DNA of 41,933 bases from positions 1 through 41,933 of the forward strand of contig CAYVFU010000041.1 of NCBI GenBank assembly GCA_964450495.1, read 5' to 3'. This document shows positions 26,023 through 34,563 of the stretch, one piece after another (within the stretch, counting starts at the first letter, position 1; every line of letters starts with the position of its first letter). The translations under genes were made by a program, and so were the position numbers. Under the pieces are notes generated by a model. That model saw only the letters and a list, made by a program, of their open reading frames with translations, did not search any database and was not told the origin of the DNA. This DNA is from CALFUK01 sp964450495. GTDB lineage: Bacteria; Bacteroidota; Bacteroidia; Chitinophagales; Saprospiraceae.

Positions 26023-26805
26023 ATGCAGGAAACATATACTATAAAACTTAAGCAATTTGAAGGACCCTTTGATCTTCTCCTATTTTTCATAGAACGAGAT
26101 GAGATCGATATTTACGACATTCCGATTGCTAACATTACAGCAGATTTTCTTTCCTACATCAAAGAATTAGAAGAGCTAAATCTCAATGTCGCCAGCGAGT
26201 TCATCTTAATGGCAGCAAATCTGATGAGAATCAAAGCCAAGATGCTCATTCCAAGAAAAGAGCTCGATGAAGAAGGAAATGAAATTGACCCAAGAGAAGA
26301 ATTAGTTGAAAGGCTTTTAGAATACAAGCGCTACAAAAGTGTCCTCGACGAGATTGCCAATTTAGAAAAAGAGCGTTCGCTAAAATTTGATCGCGGTGGT
26401 GTTGCCTCCGAATTAAAGTCATTAGCCAATAAAGCTTTGGTTGATATCGAACTCGAATCCTTGACGATGTTCAAACTATTGAAAGCATTCCAAGGTGTCA
26501 TGGAAAAGTATGAAAATAGAGAGAATCGTACCAAACATGAAATAGTCAAATACAACTATCAAGTAGAGACACAACGGACCTATATATTGGACAGAATACG
26601 CGTGGCAGCAAAAACAACATTCGTTGACTTATTCAAGCCAATGGAAGATAGAATCCACGCAATCGTGACCTTCTTGGCCCTTCTAGATTTATTGAATAAT
26701 CAGCTCGTCATCATCACACAAGGCATGGGAACAAATAATTTTTGGGTAAATCCAATAGATACACAAAAAGCACCTGAAAATCCGACCGAAAACAACATTC
26801 CATAA
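26023..26805 (+). CDS. scpA: Segregation and condensation protein A
   Basis: A 260-residue ScpA kleisin, which joins SMC heads and ScpB in the bacterial condensin complex that compacts and separates chromosomes. The N-terminal IKLKQFEGPFDLLLFFIERDEIDIYDIPIANIT segment (about 7-39) and LNVASEFILMAANLMRIKAKMLIP (about 53-76) form the SMC-neck-binding part; the C-terminal winged helix is near 180-240. ATG start, normal length. No scpB or smc is in the window. It is followed 117 bp later by atpD, which has its own promoter. Confidence 0.95.
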   Translation: MQETYTIKLKQFEGPFDLLLFFIERDEIDIYDIPIANITADFLSYIKELEELNLNVASEFILMAANLMRIKAKMLIPRKELDEEGNEIDPREELVERLLEYKRYKSVLDEIANLEKERSLKFDRGGVASELKSLANKALVDIELESLTMFKLLKAFQGVMEKYENRENRTKHEIVKYNYQVETQRTYILDRIRVAAKTTFVDLFKPMEDRIHAIVTFLALLDLLNNQLVIITQGMGTNNFWVNPIDTQKAPENPTENNIP

Positions 26806-26864
26806 GGTTAGCTTGATCTAAAATAATATTCATTTTCTTTTAAGCGTAAACCAACTGTTAATCG

Positions 26865-26872
26865 TATCTTTG
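26865..26872 (+). promoter_or_regulatory. Bacteroidota -7 element before atpD
   Basis: TATCTTTG matches TAnnTTTG exactly, 50 bp before the atpD ATG. The -33 region around 26840 is only T-rich (no clear TTG), so support is partial. Confidence 0.5.
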
Positions 26873-26922
26873 CAGTCGATTTTAGAGATCGCCCAGTTCA
26901 TTCAAAAAATTAAAAGAAATCC

Positions 26923-28440
26923 ATGGCAAATATTGGACAGATAAAGCAAATCATTGGTCCTGTTGTAGACGTGAGTTTTACAGCAGAAGGATCTAACCTA
27001 CCAGAAATCTTAAACGCTCTTGAAATCACAAGAGATAATGGCGACAAGCTAATACTAGAATGTCAAAAACACTTAGGAGAAGATAGTGTAAGAGCTATTG
27101 CAATGGACTCCACAGATGGCTTGACCAGAGGTATGTCCGTGCAGGATCTAGGTACGCCTATTTCTATGCCAGTTGGCGATGAAATCAAAGGCCGTCTATT
27201 CAATGTAGTTGGTGAAGCAATTGATGGTATAGGACCAGTTGCCAAAGGCGATAACGCTTATCCAATCCACAGAGACCCTCCTCGTTACGAAGATTTATCT
27301 ACTGAATCAGAAGTTTTATTTACTGGTATTAAAGTGATTGATTTGATCGAGCCTTATTCCAAAGGTGGTAAGATTGGATTATTTGGAGGTGCTGGTGTTG
27401 GTAAAACGGTATTGATCATGGAGTTGATCAACAACATTGCTAAAGGATATGAAGGTATCTCTGTTTTTGCAGGCGTTGGAGAGAGAACACGTGAAGGAAA
27501 TGATTTGCTTAGAGAAATGTTGGAATCAAATGTCATCAAATATGGTGATGAATTTCTTCATTCCATGGAAGAAGGAAACTGGGATTTGTCTAAAGTGGAC
27601 AAAAATGAACTGAAAAAATCACAAGCGACATTGGTGTTTGGTCAGATGAATGAGCCACCTGGAGCGAGAGCGAGAGTTGCCTTATCAGGATTGACAGTCG
27701 CAGAATATTACAGAGATGGTGATATGAATGACCCGAATGGCGGTAAAGACATCTTATTCTTCGTTGATAATATCTTCCGCTTTACACAAGCGGGTTCTGA
27801 AGTATCTGCATTATTAGGAAGGATGCCATCAGCCGTTGGATATCAGCCAACATTAGCTACAGAGATGGGTATCATGCAAGAGCGCATTACTTCTACTAAA
27901 AGAGGATCTATCACATCTGTACAAGCAGTATATGTACCAGCTGATGATTTAACAGATCCAGCACCAGCAACTACTTTCTCTCACTTAGATGCTACGACGG
28001 TATTAAGCAGAAAGCTAGCTTCATTGGGAATTTATCCAGCAGTGGATCCATTGGATTCAACATCAAGAATATTAGAAAGATCTATTGTAGGTGATGAGCA
28101 CTATGACACAGCACAAAGAGTGATTAACATTTTACAGAGATACAATGAGCTTCAAGATATCATTGCAATCTTAGGATTGGAAGAATTGTCTGAAGAGGAC
28201 AGATTGATCGTTTCAAGAGCAAGACGTGTACAACGTTTCTTGTCACAGCCATTCCACGTTGCTGAGCAGTTTACTGGTCTCGAAGGCGTATTGGTACCAA
28301 TCGAAGAAACGATCAGAGGATTCAATATGATCATGGACGGTGAAGTAGATGAATATCCGGAAGCAGCATTTAACCTTGTAGGATCAATTGATGATGCTAT
28401 AGCAAAGGGTAAGAAATTAATCGCAGAAGCAAACGCATAA
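26923..28440 (+). CDS. atpD: ATP synthase F1 subunit beta
   Basis: A 505-residue catalytic beta subunit of F1-ATPase at the cytoplasmic membrane. Walker A is GGAGVGKTVLIMELINN (about 154-170), with the GERTREGNDL segment and catalytic glutamate near 190, Walker B region ILFFVDNIFRF, and the GRMPSAVGYQPTLATEMG stretch near 305-322. It is slightly longer than the E. coli subunit, with an insertion around 207-225 (HSMEEGNWDLSKVDKN). It stands with atpC alone, away from other ATP synthase genes, the split arrangement known in Bacteroidota. Confidence 0.98.
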   Translation: MANIGQIKQIIGPVVDVSFTAEGSNLPEILNALEITRDNGDKLILECQKHLGEDSVRAIAMDSTDGLTRGMSVQDLGTPISMPVGDEIKGRLFNVVGEAIDGIGPVAKGDNAYPIHRDPPRYEDLSTESEVLFTGIKVIDLIEPYSKGGKIGLFGGAGVGKTVLIMELINNIAKGYEGISVFAGVGERTREGNDLLREMLESNVIKYGDEFLHSMEEGNWDLSKVDKNELKKSQATLVFGQMNEPPGARARVALSGLTVAEYYRDGDMNDPNGGKDILFFVDNIFRFTQAGSEVSALLGRMPSAVGYQPTLATEMGIMQERITSTKRGSITSVQAVYVPADDLTDPAPATTFSHLDATTVLSRKLASLGIYPAVDPLDSTSRILERSIVGDEHYDTAQRVINILQRYNELQDIIAILGLEELSEEDRLIVSRARRVQRFLSQPFHVAEQFTGLEGVLVPIEETIRGFNMIMDGEVDEYPEAAFNLVGSIDDAIAKGKKLIAEANA

Positions 28441-28443
28441 GAC

Positions 28444-28692
28444 GTGAATATATCAGTATTGACTCCAGGAAAAGAGGTGTACAACGGAGAGATTACCTCA
28501 GTAAAAGTACCAGGCATCACTGGTCAATTCGAAATATTGAGAGGTCACGCGGCAATTGTGTCTGCCTTGGGCGCAGGTCCTGTCAGGATCATTGCATCAA
28601 GTGGAGAGACAATAAACTATACGATCGAGAAAGGGTTTATAGAAGTGTTGAATGATGAAGTTGCCTTGTTGGTTCAAGGACTAACGGAGTAG
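28444..28692 (+). CDS. atpC: ATP synthase F1 subunit epsilon (short form)
   Basis: An 82-residue epsilon subunit, starting at GTG 28444, 3 bp after atpD. It holds only the N-terminal beta-sandwich (ISVLTPGKEVYNGEITSVKVPGITGQFEIL, GHAAIVSALGAGPVRI, EKGFIEVLNDEVALLV). The C-terminal helical hairpin that inhibits ATP hydrolysis in E. coli (about 50 residues) is absent; short forms like this are usual in Bacteroidota. It is followed at once by a terminator. Confidence 0.95.
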   Translation: MNISVLTPGKEVYNGEITSVKVPGITGQFEILRGHAAIVSALGAGPVRIIASSGETINYTIEKGFIEVLNDEVALLVQGLTE

Positions 28693-28714
28693 ATTCTAGA
28701 TCTATTAAAGATAT

Positions 28715-28746
28715 AGCCTAACTGTTTTACAGTTGGGCTTTTTTTA
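28715..28746 (+). terminator. Intrinsic terminator after atpC
   Basis: AGCCTAACTG (28715-28724) pairs with CAGTTGGGCT (28730-28739) over 10 bp with one G-U pair and a 5-nt loop, then a run of eight T. It closes the atpD-atpC operon and abuts the convergent glycosyltransferase gene. Confidence 0.92.
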
Positions 28747-29898
28747 TGCAGATAGGTAACTCAAATCTATCATGGCATTCATCATATTTTGCCAACTGTA
28801 TTCTTTCTTTTTGATGCGAATAAAATTAGTAAACGCTTCTGCTTTATTCATGGAATAAAATTTATCAATCGCTTCAGCAATCGCTTCAGGAGATACTTCC
28901 GTAACGTAACCAGCTTTGTTATCAAGTACTATCTCAGGGAGTCCTCCTACATTGGTGACAATCATTGGTTTCTCAAAATGATAAGCCATTTGTGAAATGC
29001 CACTTTGAGTTGCTGTCTTATATGGCTGCACAATCAAATCGGCTACAGCAAAATAATACCTGACATCTTCGTTTGAGATGAATTGAGTTCGTAGAATTAA
29101 GTCTTCTTTTATACTTAGTTCTTCTATCAAGTCCATGTAGCGTTGCTCATCACTATAGAACTCACCTGCAATAATCAACTTAAGACCCAACTGCTTTACT
29201 TTAGGTAAAGCCATCGCTCGCAACAGAATATCTAGACCCTTGTAATCTCTAATGAATCCAAAAAACATCATATAGTTTTCTCCCTCATCAAGTTTAAGGT
29301 GTTTAAGAGCTGCTTGTCGTCCTACCTTATCTCCAAAATTATCATAAATAGGATGAGGGATTAAGCTTACACGCTCAGTTATATTGAAACTTGCCAAATC
29401 GTCAAGCACTGATTTAGATTGCACAACAAAACCATCAACTGGCTTAACAAAATATTGAGTAAAAGGCCTATCTCCTATTCGTTTTTCATGTGGGATTAAA
29501 TTGTGAACCAGGCAAATGATCTTGGTTCCCCTATTCTTTTTTACTCGTCGCAAGATGGTCCCAAAACAAGGGCCCATAAATGGTAACCAGTATGTGCAAA
29601 TGACTATATCGGCTTTGATGCTAGCTATCTTGTTACCCACTTTGATCCAGCTAAACGGATTAATAGAGCTGATACTTCTCGTTATATCTAGATTCTTAGG
29701 TGCAGGGTCAGAGGAAAATTGAGTCTTTCCTGGAAAAAGAAAATTCGGATACTGAGTCGTAAAAGTTTGGATATTGACCGTGTGCCCGTGAGCTATAAAT
29801 TCTTCTGCGAGACGATGATTGTAAGAAGAGAGCCCTCCGCGAAATGGATGAGCTGGACCAATGATTAAAATACTGAGCTTCTCTTGACGAATGATAAT
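28744..29898 (-). CDS. GT4-type glycosyltransferase; no canonical start codon
   Basis: A GT-B glycosyltransferase of the GT4 type. The C-terminal domain has GENYMMFFGFIRDYKGLD, DLIVQPYKTATQSGISQMAYHF and EKPMIVTNVGGLPEIV, which bind the sugar nucleotide. The only ATG/GTG/TTG in frame is the GTG at 29640, but the frame upstream clearly encodes the N-terminal Rossmann domain: KLSILIIGPAHPFRGG, then LSSYNHRLAEEFIAHGH. This coding sequence runs up to a TGA at 29902-29904. No standard start codon precedes the conserved part, so translation may begin at ATT 29898 (used here), or a frameshift may separate it from a TTG at 29905 in another frame. With ATT the protein has about 384 residues, a normal length. 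Acceptor sugar unknown. Confidence 0.8.
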   Translation of the reverse strand: MIIRQEKLSILIIGPAHPFRGGLSSYNHRLAEEFIAHGHTVNIQTFTTQYPNFLFPGKTQFSSDPAPKNLDITRSISSINPFSWIKVGNKIASIKADIVICTYWLPFMGPCFGTILRRVKKNRGTKIICLVHNLIPHEKRIGDRPFTQYFVKPVDGFVVQSKSVLDDLASFNITERVSLIPHPIYDNFGDKVGRQAALKHLKLDEGENYMMFFGFIRDYKGLDILLRAMALPKVKQLGLKLIIAGEFYSDEQRYMDLIEELSIKEDLILRTQFISNEDVRYYFAVADLIVQPYKTATQSGISQMAYHFEKPMIVTNVGGLPEIVLDNKAGYVTEVSPEAIAEAIDKFYSMNKAEAFTNFIRIKKKEYSWQNMMNAMIDLSYLSA

Positions 29899-30077
29899 AT
29901 CTCAATTTTATTTGTGCGACAATGTATTTAATAAAAAGCTAATATCTTATTTTAAAGAAAATTTTAATCTATTTATCGTTGGTGCTGTTACGTTCTTGCT
30001 AAAAATAGAAGAACAGCTAGGTTAAAGGGTTTATACTAATTTTGGTCTTTCTTTTCTTATGTAGAGAGTTAAACTAT

Positions 30078-30419
30078 ATGATTGCGTACAACAATAAAAA
30101 ATTCAAAGCTGTTAGCAATAGTGATACAGGCGAAGTGGATGAAAACACCATTTTCCATTATTATCAAAAAGAAAATATTGTCTGGGGCACTTACAATGGA
30201 CCGAAGATCAAATTTGGCACTTTTACAGGAACCATTCATGCGGAAAATTATTGCTTGCACTTTGCTTACCAACATGTTAATGATAAAAATGAGTTGATGA
30301 CAGGAAAATGCACATCAACTCCTGAGCAAATGCCAAATGGGAAAATAAGATTGCACGAAACATGGCAATGGACTTGTAAAGATCATTCAACTGGAGAATC
30401 AATTATTGAGGAATTATGA
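30078..30419 (+). CDS. Small conserved protein of unknown function (NAG-synthase-like name)
   Basis: A 113-residue protein, MIAYNNKKFKAVSNSDTGE at the start, then IVWGTYNGPKIKFGTFTG and KNELMTGKCTSTPEQMPNGKIRLHETWQW. I recognise this pattern as a small Bacteroidota family often labelled n-acetylglutamate synthase in databases, a label with no mechanistic support I can see: no acetyltransferase motif is visible. The repeated short beta-strand pattern suggests a small beta-barrel. The frame opens at 30042, but ATG 30078 gives the family start. The stop overlaps the next ATG by 4 bp (ATGA). Confidence 0.8.
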   Translation: MIAYNNKKFKAVSNSDTGEVDENTIFHYYQKENIVWGTYNGPKIKFGTFTGTIHAENYCLHFAYQHVNDKNELMTGKCTSTPEQMPNGKIRLHETWQWTCKDHSTGESIIEEL

Positions 30420-30853
30420 CTAAGACAGAATTATATCAGAAATTTTTAAAAAGCGAATACAAAGATTCAATCTTCCCACCTCCTGCGGTCAAGCATCTAG
30501 ATCTTGACTATTTTGACTACAAAGAAGGAGAATATATAAAACATAAAGCAGCAGTTAAAACTGACTATAACAACCCAGCTGGAGTCATGTTTGGTGGTTA
30601 TTATGGAATGTTATTCGATGCAGCTTATGGGCCTTTTTCATTTATTGAGACACAAAAATATGCAGCCAGTTTAGATATGAATGTGGTGTATCTAAAAGCT
30701 GTAACTCCAAAAGATGAATTTGTCATTACCCAAGCAAACATCATCAGCGAATCAAAATCATTTCTCATCATGGATGCACAAATGCGTAAACTTGATGGAA
30801 CACTTGTCGCTACTTCTACGACCCGAATGATGATATTGGATAAGAAGATTTAG
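30416..30853 (+). CDS. Hotdog-fold thioesterase (PaaI-like)
   Basis: A 145-residue protein with the PaaI/YbgC-type hotdog pattern: VKTDYNNPAGVMFGGYYGMLFDAAYGP (about 49-75), in which the FGG and the Asp of the central helix occupy the catalytic region, then SLDMNVVYLKAVTPKDEFVITQANIISESKSFLIMDAQM and the TLVATSTTRMMIL end strands. Such enzymes hydrolyse acyl-CoA thioesters; the substrate is unknown. It overlaps the upstream small gene by 4 bp, so the two are translationally coupled. Confidence 0.88.
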   Translation: MTKTELYQKFLKSEYKDSIFPPPAVKHLDLDYFDYKEGEYIKHKAAVKTDYNNPAGVMFGGYYGMLFDAAYGPFSFIETQKYAASLDMNVVYLKAVTPKDEFVITQANIISESKSFLIMDAQMRKLDGTLVATSTTRMMILDKKI

Positions 30854-31034
30854 CCTAGTTATATTTATATTTTGCGATACGTTAAAAACTTCCTAAAAAC
30901 AATAATTATATACTAATCTAAACCGCTATATCAGTTATAGGACTACAGAAAATAAATAGCCTATAGAAAGAGTATACACTAAATAAATTTGATTTACTGC
31001 CCTTCAAGGCAGAACGAAAGATAAGTGTTACTCT

Positions 31035-31550
31035 ATGAAAGACATCAAAATTTTCTCCGTTTTCTTTGTCATCTTCCTCTACCATTTTATGCAATCATGT
31101 GAGTCAATCATTGATGATGTTCCTGTTGTTATAGAACAAAGAGAATTCCCAAATGTCGATGAACGCCTATGGGGATTCTTTGAAAATTTTGAGGACTTAG
31201 CAGCAGAAAGAGGTTTAGACTATGACCTAAATACATTTAATCTGATTGGAAGTATAGAAGACATACATGAAGAAGGAGTTGCAGGCACATGCTCTTATGG
31301 TTTCAGAGGACCTCGTGATATCGTTATTGATCAGCCGTTTTGGAATAATACAAATAATTTTAGCAGAGAAATGGTAGTGTTTCATGAGCTAGGACATTGT
31401 GTCTTGGGTAGAGATCATACAGAAGCCAATACGGGCAATGGCTTCTGCGCCAGTATCATGAGAAGTGGCACAGGAAATTGCAGAACACTATACAATGCAC
31501 AAAACAGAGAATATTATATAGATGAATTATTTGAGGTGATAAGCCCATAA
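31035..31550 (+). CDS. Putative zinc metalloprotease lipoprotein
   Basis: A 171-residue protein with a hydrophobic N-terminus ending in FMQSC (Cys22), a weak lipoprotein box. Its notable motif is H117-E-L-G-H121-C-V-L-G-R-D-H128, a zincin HExxH followed by a third histidine, like metzincins but with one extra residue before the glycine. SIM near 140-142 would be the Met-turn of that clan. Four further cysteines (86, 122, 138, 149) could form disulfides. It sits alone with its own terminator. Predicted as a small extracytoplasmic zinc protease; activity is not shown. Confidence 0.7.
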   Translation: MKDIKIFSVFFVIFLYHFMQSCESIIDDVPVVIEQREFPNVDERLWGFFENFEDLAAERGLDYDLNTFNLIGSIEDIHEEGVAGTCSYGFRGPRDIVIDQPFWNNTNNFSREMVVFHELGHCVLGRDHTEANTGNGFCASIMRSGTGNCRTLYNAQNREYYIDELFEVISP

Positions 31551-31579
31551 TATAAGATAAAGACCCCTTATACTGCATT

Positions 31580-31612
31580 GAGCAGGTGGCTTTAAAGTCA
31601 CCTGCTCTTTTT
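31580..31612 (+). terminator. Strong terminator after the metalloprotease gene
   Basis: GAGCAGGTG (31580-31588) pairs perfectly with CACCTGCTC (31599-31607), with further inner pairing, then TTTTT. It lies between convergent genes and could also impede minus-strand read-through. Confidence 0.88.
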
Positions 31613-31664
31613 CATTTATATACGTTTGCATGGTCTTGCCTTTATCTAATATTTCAAATGACAA

Positions 31665-33152
31665 TTAATTATCAAGTTGTGTCCACACCATGCTGGCATT
31701 GCATAACCACAAACCATTTATTCCTGCATTATCTCCATAAAAAATAGTGCCTTCTTCCGATGCTGAACAGGTAGGCGCTGCAGTTAATTTTGGCAGCTTC
31801 ACTAAATCATTAATGGTGACAACTTTGTCTATAAAATCCCCATGAATCAAAGGTGATAAAGAGCTGTCATTTTGTATGATTAATTCATTGCTGATAGATG
31901 ACAAACCGGCAGCCGCACCCGCACCAATTACTATATTGCTTGAACCCATCATATTATCTATACCTGCATTGTGGCCAATGAAAACATTATTTTCACCCAT
32001 AGTATTATTTCTACCAGCTGATGTCCCCAAAAATGTATTGTTATTGCCATTATTTTTAAAACCGGCATCTGCTCCGATTAATGTATTTTCTGATGCTACA
32101 GTATTTTCTTGACCAGCTTCAGCACCTAAGTAGGTATTCAAATCTCCTCCTTGGTTTGATATTCCCGAAGATCTTCCTACAAATGTGTTTTTAAAACCAC
32201 TTGTCATGGAGGCTCCAGAATCAGTTCCAACAAATACATTATCTGTACCACTAATAACATTTGATGCCACAGGATCAAAACCAGCATTATAACCAACTAT
32301 GGTATTGCCATCTGCTTGGTTATTTAACCCTGCACTAAAACCTATCATTGTAGAAAAATCACCCTGGTTTTCCTTCCCAGCATTATTACCAATAGCTACT
32401 AAATTTTCTTTTTGATTATTTTCTCCTGCTAAGTATCCTATTAACACAACACCATCAGCGTTATTATTTATCCCTGAACTGTGTCCAAGAATAGTTGAGT
32501 TTTGCAAGCTGGATGCAGTTTCAGCAGCTCCAGCCCCCACAATCACATTATTAGAAGAATTATCCAATGCAAGTCCTGCACCTGCACCAATCATTGTATT
32601 TTCTATCCCAATGGTATTAGCTTCTCCAGTTCTATGGCCCAAAAATGTGTTGAATTGGCCTGTTGTTAAGCCTAGACCAGCAGCAGCCCCAAACGTTGTA
32701 TTCCCAAAACCAGCACCATTTGTTGTATCTATTTGCTCACCACTACCAAAGCCAAATAACAGATTACCATGATTAAAGTCAGGAACTCTAAACTGCAAAA
32801 TCTCAGCAACACTTGGCGTCTCACGTATCTCAAAAGCGGATCTGCCTTTGACATCAAATGTGATTTCATCAGAATCTGCAAAATCTTCTACCGTGATTCT
32901 GGTATCTCCATCATCATCTATAAGCTCACTTGATTTTCCAATATCGACCCATTGACCGCCATCAAAGTACCAGTAAGAATTCAAGTTAATATCATAGACC
33001 AAAAGTCCTTGGACTGGATTATTTACTTGCATATGATTGACAACTGGTATCTGGATGCCATCAGCCCTAATTTCAGCCATATCTCTTTGCTGAGCTTGGG
33101 CTATACATAATATAAAAAGAAGAGACATTGAAGTAAGAAGTATATTTTTCAT
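31665..33152 (-). CDS. Secreted IGxxAG-repeat protein (YadA-head-like)
   Basis: A 495-residue secreted protein with a signal peptide (about 1-20, cleaved after AQA). An early segment (NPVQGLLVYDINLNSYWYF) is common in Bacteroidota surface proteins. From about residue 140 to 420 there are many units of 16-17 residues with the pattern N-T-x-[IL]-G-x-x-AG-x-x-N, for example NNTFLGTSAGRNNTMG then NNVFIGHNAGIDN. Such repeats build left-handed beta-rolls in trimeric autotransporter heads and phage tail-fibre-like proteins. No YadA membrane anchor or clear sorting domain is visible; the C-terminus (APTCSASEEGTIFYG ... WLCNASMVWTQLDN) is a small domain with two cysteines. Role as a surface or adhesive protein is inferred. 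Confidence 0.8.
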   Translation of the reverse strand: MKNILLTSMSLLFILCIAQAQQRDMAEIRADGIQIPVVNHMQVNNPVQGLLVYDINLNSYWYFDGGQWVDIGKSSELIDDDGDTRITVEDFADSDEITFDVKGRSAFEIRETPSVAEILQFRVPDFNHGNLLFGFGSGEQIDTTNGAGFGNTTFGAAAGLGLTTGQFNTFLGHRTGEANTIGIENTMIGAGAGLALDNSSNNVIVGAGAAETASSLQNSTILGHSSGINNNADGVVLIGYLAGENNQKENLVAIGNNAGKENQGDFSTMIGFSAGLNNQADGNTIVGYNAGFDPVASNVISGTDNVFVGTDSGASMTSGFKNTFVGRSSGISNQGGDLNTYLGAEAGQENTVASENTLIGADAGFKNNGNNNTFLGTSAGRNNTMGENNVFIGHNAGIDNMMGSSNIVIGAGAAAGLSSISNELIIQNDSSLSPLIHGDFIDKVVTINDLVKLPKLTAAPTCSASEEGTIFYGDNAGINGLWLCNASMVWTQLDN

Positions 33153-33393
33153 AGTAGTTAAATTGAAAGTTTAGAAGAAGTTTTGTGTGAATCCTTAAAC
33201 TTGAGTTACTAAAATGAATGTCTATCTCGATTAAGAGGTAACCTTTAGCATAAAACTTTAACGTTTAGAGTAGTGTCTAATACCGTCCAATCTGATTTCC
33301 AGTAATTATGAAAAGTGTCTAGTGCTAGAAGTAAGACAAAAGATCTTCTATGCAGGAAAGTTGCAAGCAACCATGTGTTTAACCTTGTTTCCT

Positions 33394-33525
33394 CTAGTTA
33401 AGGCCTTGCTGATTCTTATTGTAAATCCAGATCAACATTATAATAAAGAGTGCAAAGAATAGTAAGAAGCGCAAAAAGAATGCTCCCTTCCTTCCGTAAC
33501 CATGATCTTCTCCGTGATGTGCCAT
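33394..33525 (-). CDS. 43-residue single-pass membrane protein
   Basis: ATG at 33525 to TAG at 33394-33396 encodes 43 residues: MAHHGEDHGYGRKG, a hydrophobic segment FFLRFLLFFALFIIMLIWIY, and a polar tail NKNQQGLN. The layout (short His/Gly-rich cytoplasmic head, arginine/lysine, one helix) looks like a genuine small membrane protein rather than chance. It lies alone in the 487-bp gap between two minus-strand genes. Function is unknown. Confidence 0.55.
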   Translation of the reverse strand: MAHHGEDHGYGRKGAFFLRFLLFFALFIIMLIWIYNKNQQGLN

Positions 33526-33639
33526 TTAGAAATGAAATTTTTGCAAAGAAAAGCAAAACAATGCAAACTCGCTATGAATGTTGAATAAAATACTTGGGAA
33601 TGTTTGATGTAATCAGAATCAATCTAATGAGCTTTCACA

Positions 33640-34428
33640 CTAATAATCAATATTTTCTATGCCGAGATTCTTTTCTATTGTCTTTTCTAAAAATTTCATC
33701 AACACTGGGTTGAATGACCTTAGTAATTCGACATGCTTTTGTTCTCCATATTCATTTATAATAGCGTACAGCCCATAACCAGGCTTGATGTACACTTGTT
33801 CTATCGAGTCTTTTGAGAAGCTTTTGTCTTTTATCATGTACTTTGGTCGTCTTTCTATGTCTAAGGTGTTCTTATTAATATTGAAATATATCTTGTTTCT
33901 CTTCCGTCCTACCAGATACCAATAGATAGGAAATCCGACTAAAAATGCATTGATTATTGTGACAAGTAAGATTATACCAAAAGCACTATTATTAATAGCG
34001 GTGAGTATTGAAATCAAACTAACTATGGGAATGATAATTGCAAACATACTCAGCACTCCGTCGACCCAATTAAAATGATTATTTACGGATATTTCTAATT
34101 GGTCTCCATACTCAAACACCTCAACACCTTCGGGTATTAGTGCTGTCTTTTCTTCTTTTGTTTTTTGCGTTGAAACTAATGTAAGTGTATCCTCTATCGG
34201 GAAAACGACATGACATGATCCACATTTGGCTACAGCCTTACCAAGATCCAAATTATCTGAAGTCACTTGTTCAGCACAAGAAGGACAATGGATTTTTGAG
34301 AACGGTACATCGTCTCCTAAGGATACCTCCTTTAGTTCGAGCTTTTCTTTATAAATTTCTTTTTTCAATACGAAAGATTTATGCTCAATAAAGTAGATAG
34401 AAAAAAATGCAACTACAAAATTTTTCAT
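33640..34428 (-). CDS. Zinc-ribbon membrane protein of unknown function
   Basis: A protein of about 262 residues. A zinc ribbon is formed by HCPSCAEQ and AKCGSCHVVFP (two CxxC pairs, about 48-76). Two or three membrane helices follow (about 125-185: LSMFAIIIPIVSLISILTAI and FGIILLVTIINAFLVGFPIYWYLVG), then a cytoplasmic beta-rich tail (NKIYFNINKNTLDIERRPKYM ... KPGYGLYAIINEYG). The frame allows a GTG at 34446; ATG 34428 is chosen, and the real start may be further in, since zinc ribbons of this kind usually lie at the very N-terminus. Not recognised as a named family. Confidence 0.65.
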   Translation of the reverse strand: MKNFVVAFFSIYFIEHKSFVLKKEIYKEKLELKEVSLGDDVPFSKIHCPSCAEQVTSDNLDLGKAVAKCGSCHVVFPIEDTLTLVSTQKTKEEKTALIPEGVEVFEYGDQLEISVNNHFNWVDGVLSMFAIIIPIVSLISILTAINNSAFGIILLVTIINAFLVGFPIYWYLVGRKRNKIYFNINKNTLDIERRPKYMIKDKSFSKDSIEQVYIKPGYGLYAIINEYGEQKHVELLRSFNPVLMKFLEKTIEKNLGIENIDY

Positions 34429-34563
34429 CCATTTATGATGAACCACCTAGCTCATTATGCAACAGCATTTGAAAATGTCTCGTTGTAAACAGTGTAAAGA
34501 ATTAGCCTAGTGTTTGAAGACTATGGCACTTGTTTTAGAATAACCGATTTACAAACAACTCAT

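Noticed and set aside
29708..29905. 65-codon minus-strand frame upstream of the glycosyltransferase
   Set aside because: It is an out-of-frame reading of the glycosyltransferase N-terminus; the other frame gives the recognisable GPAHPFRGG motif.
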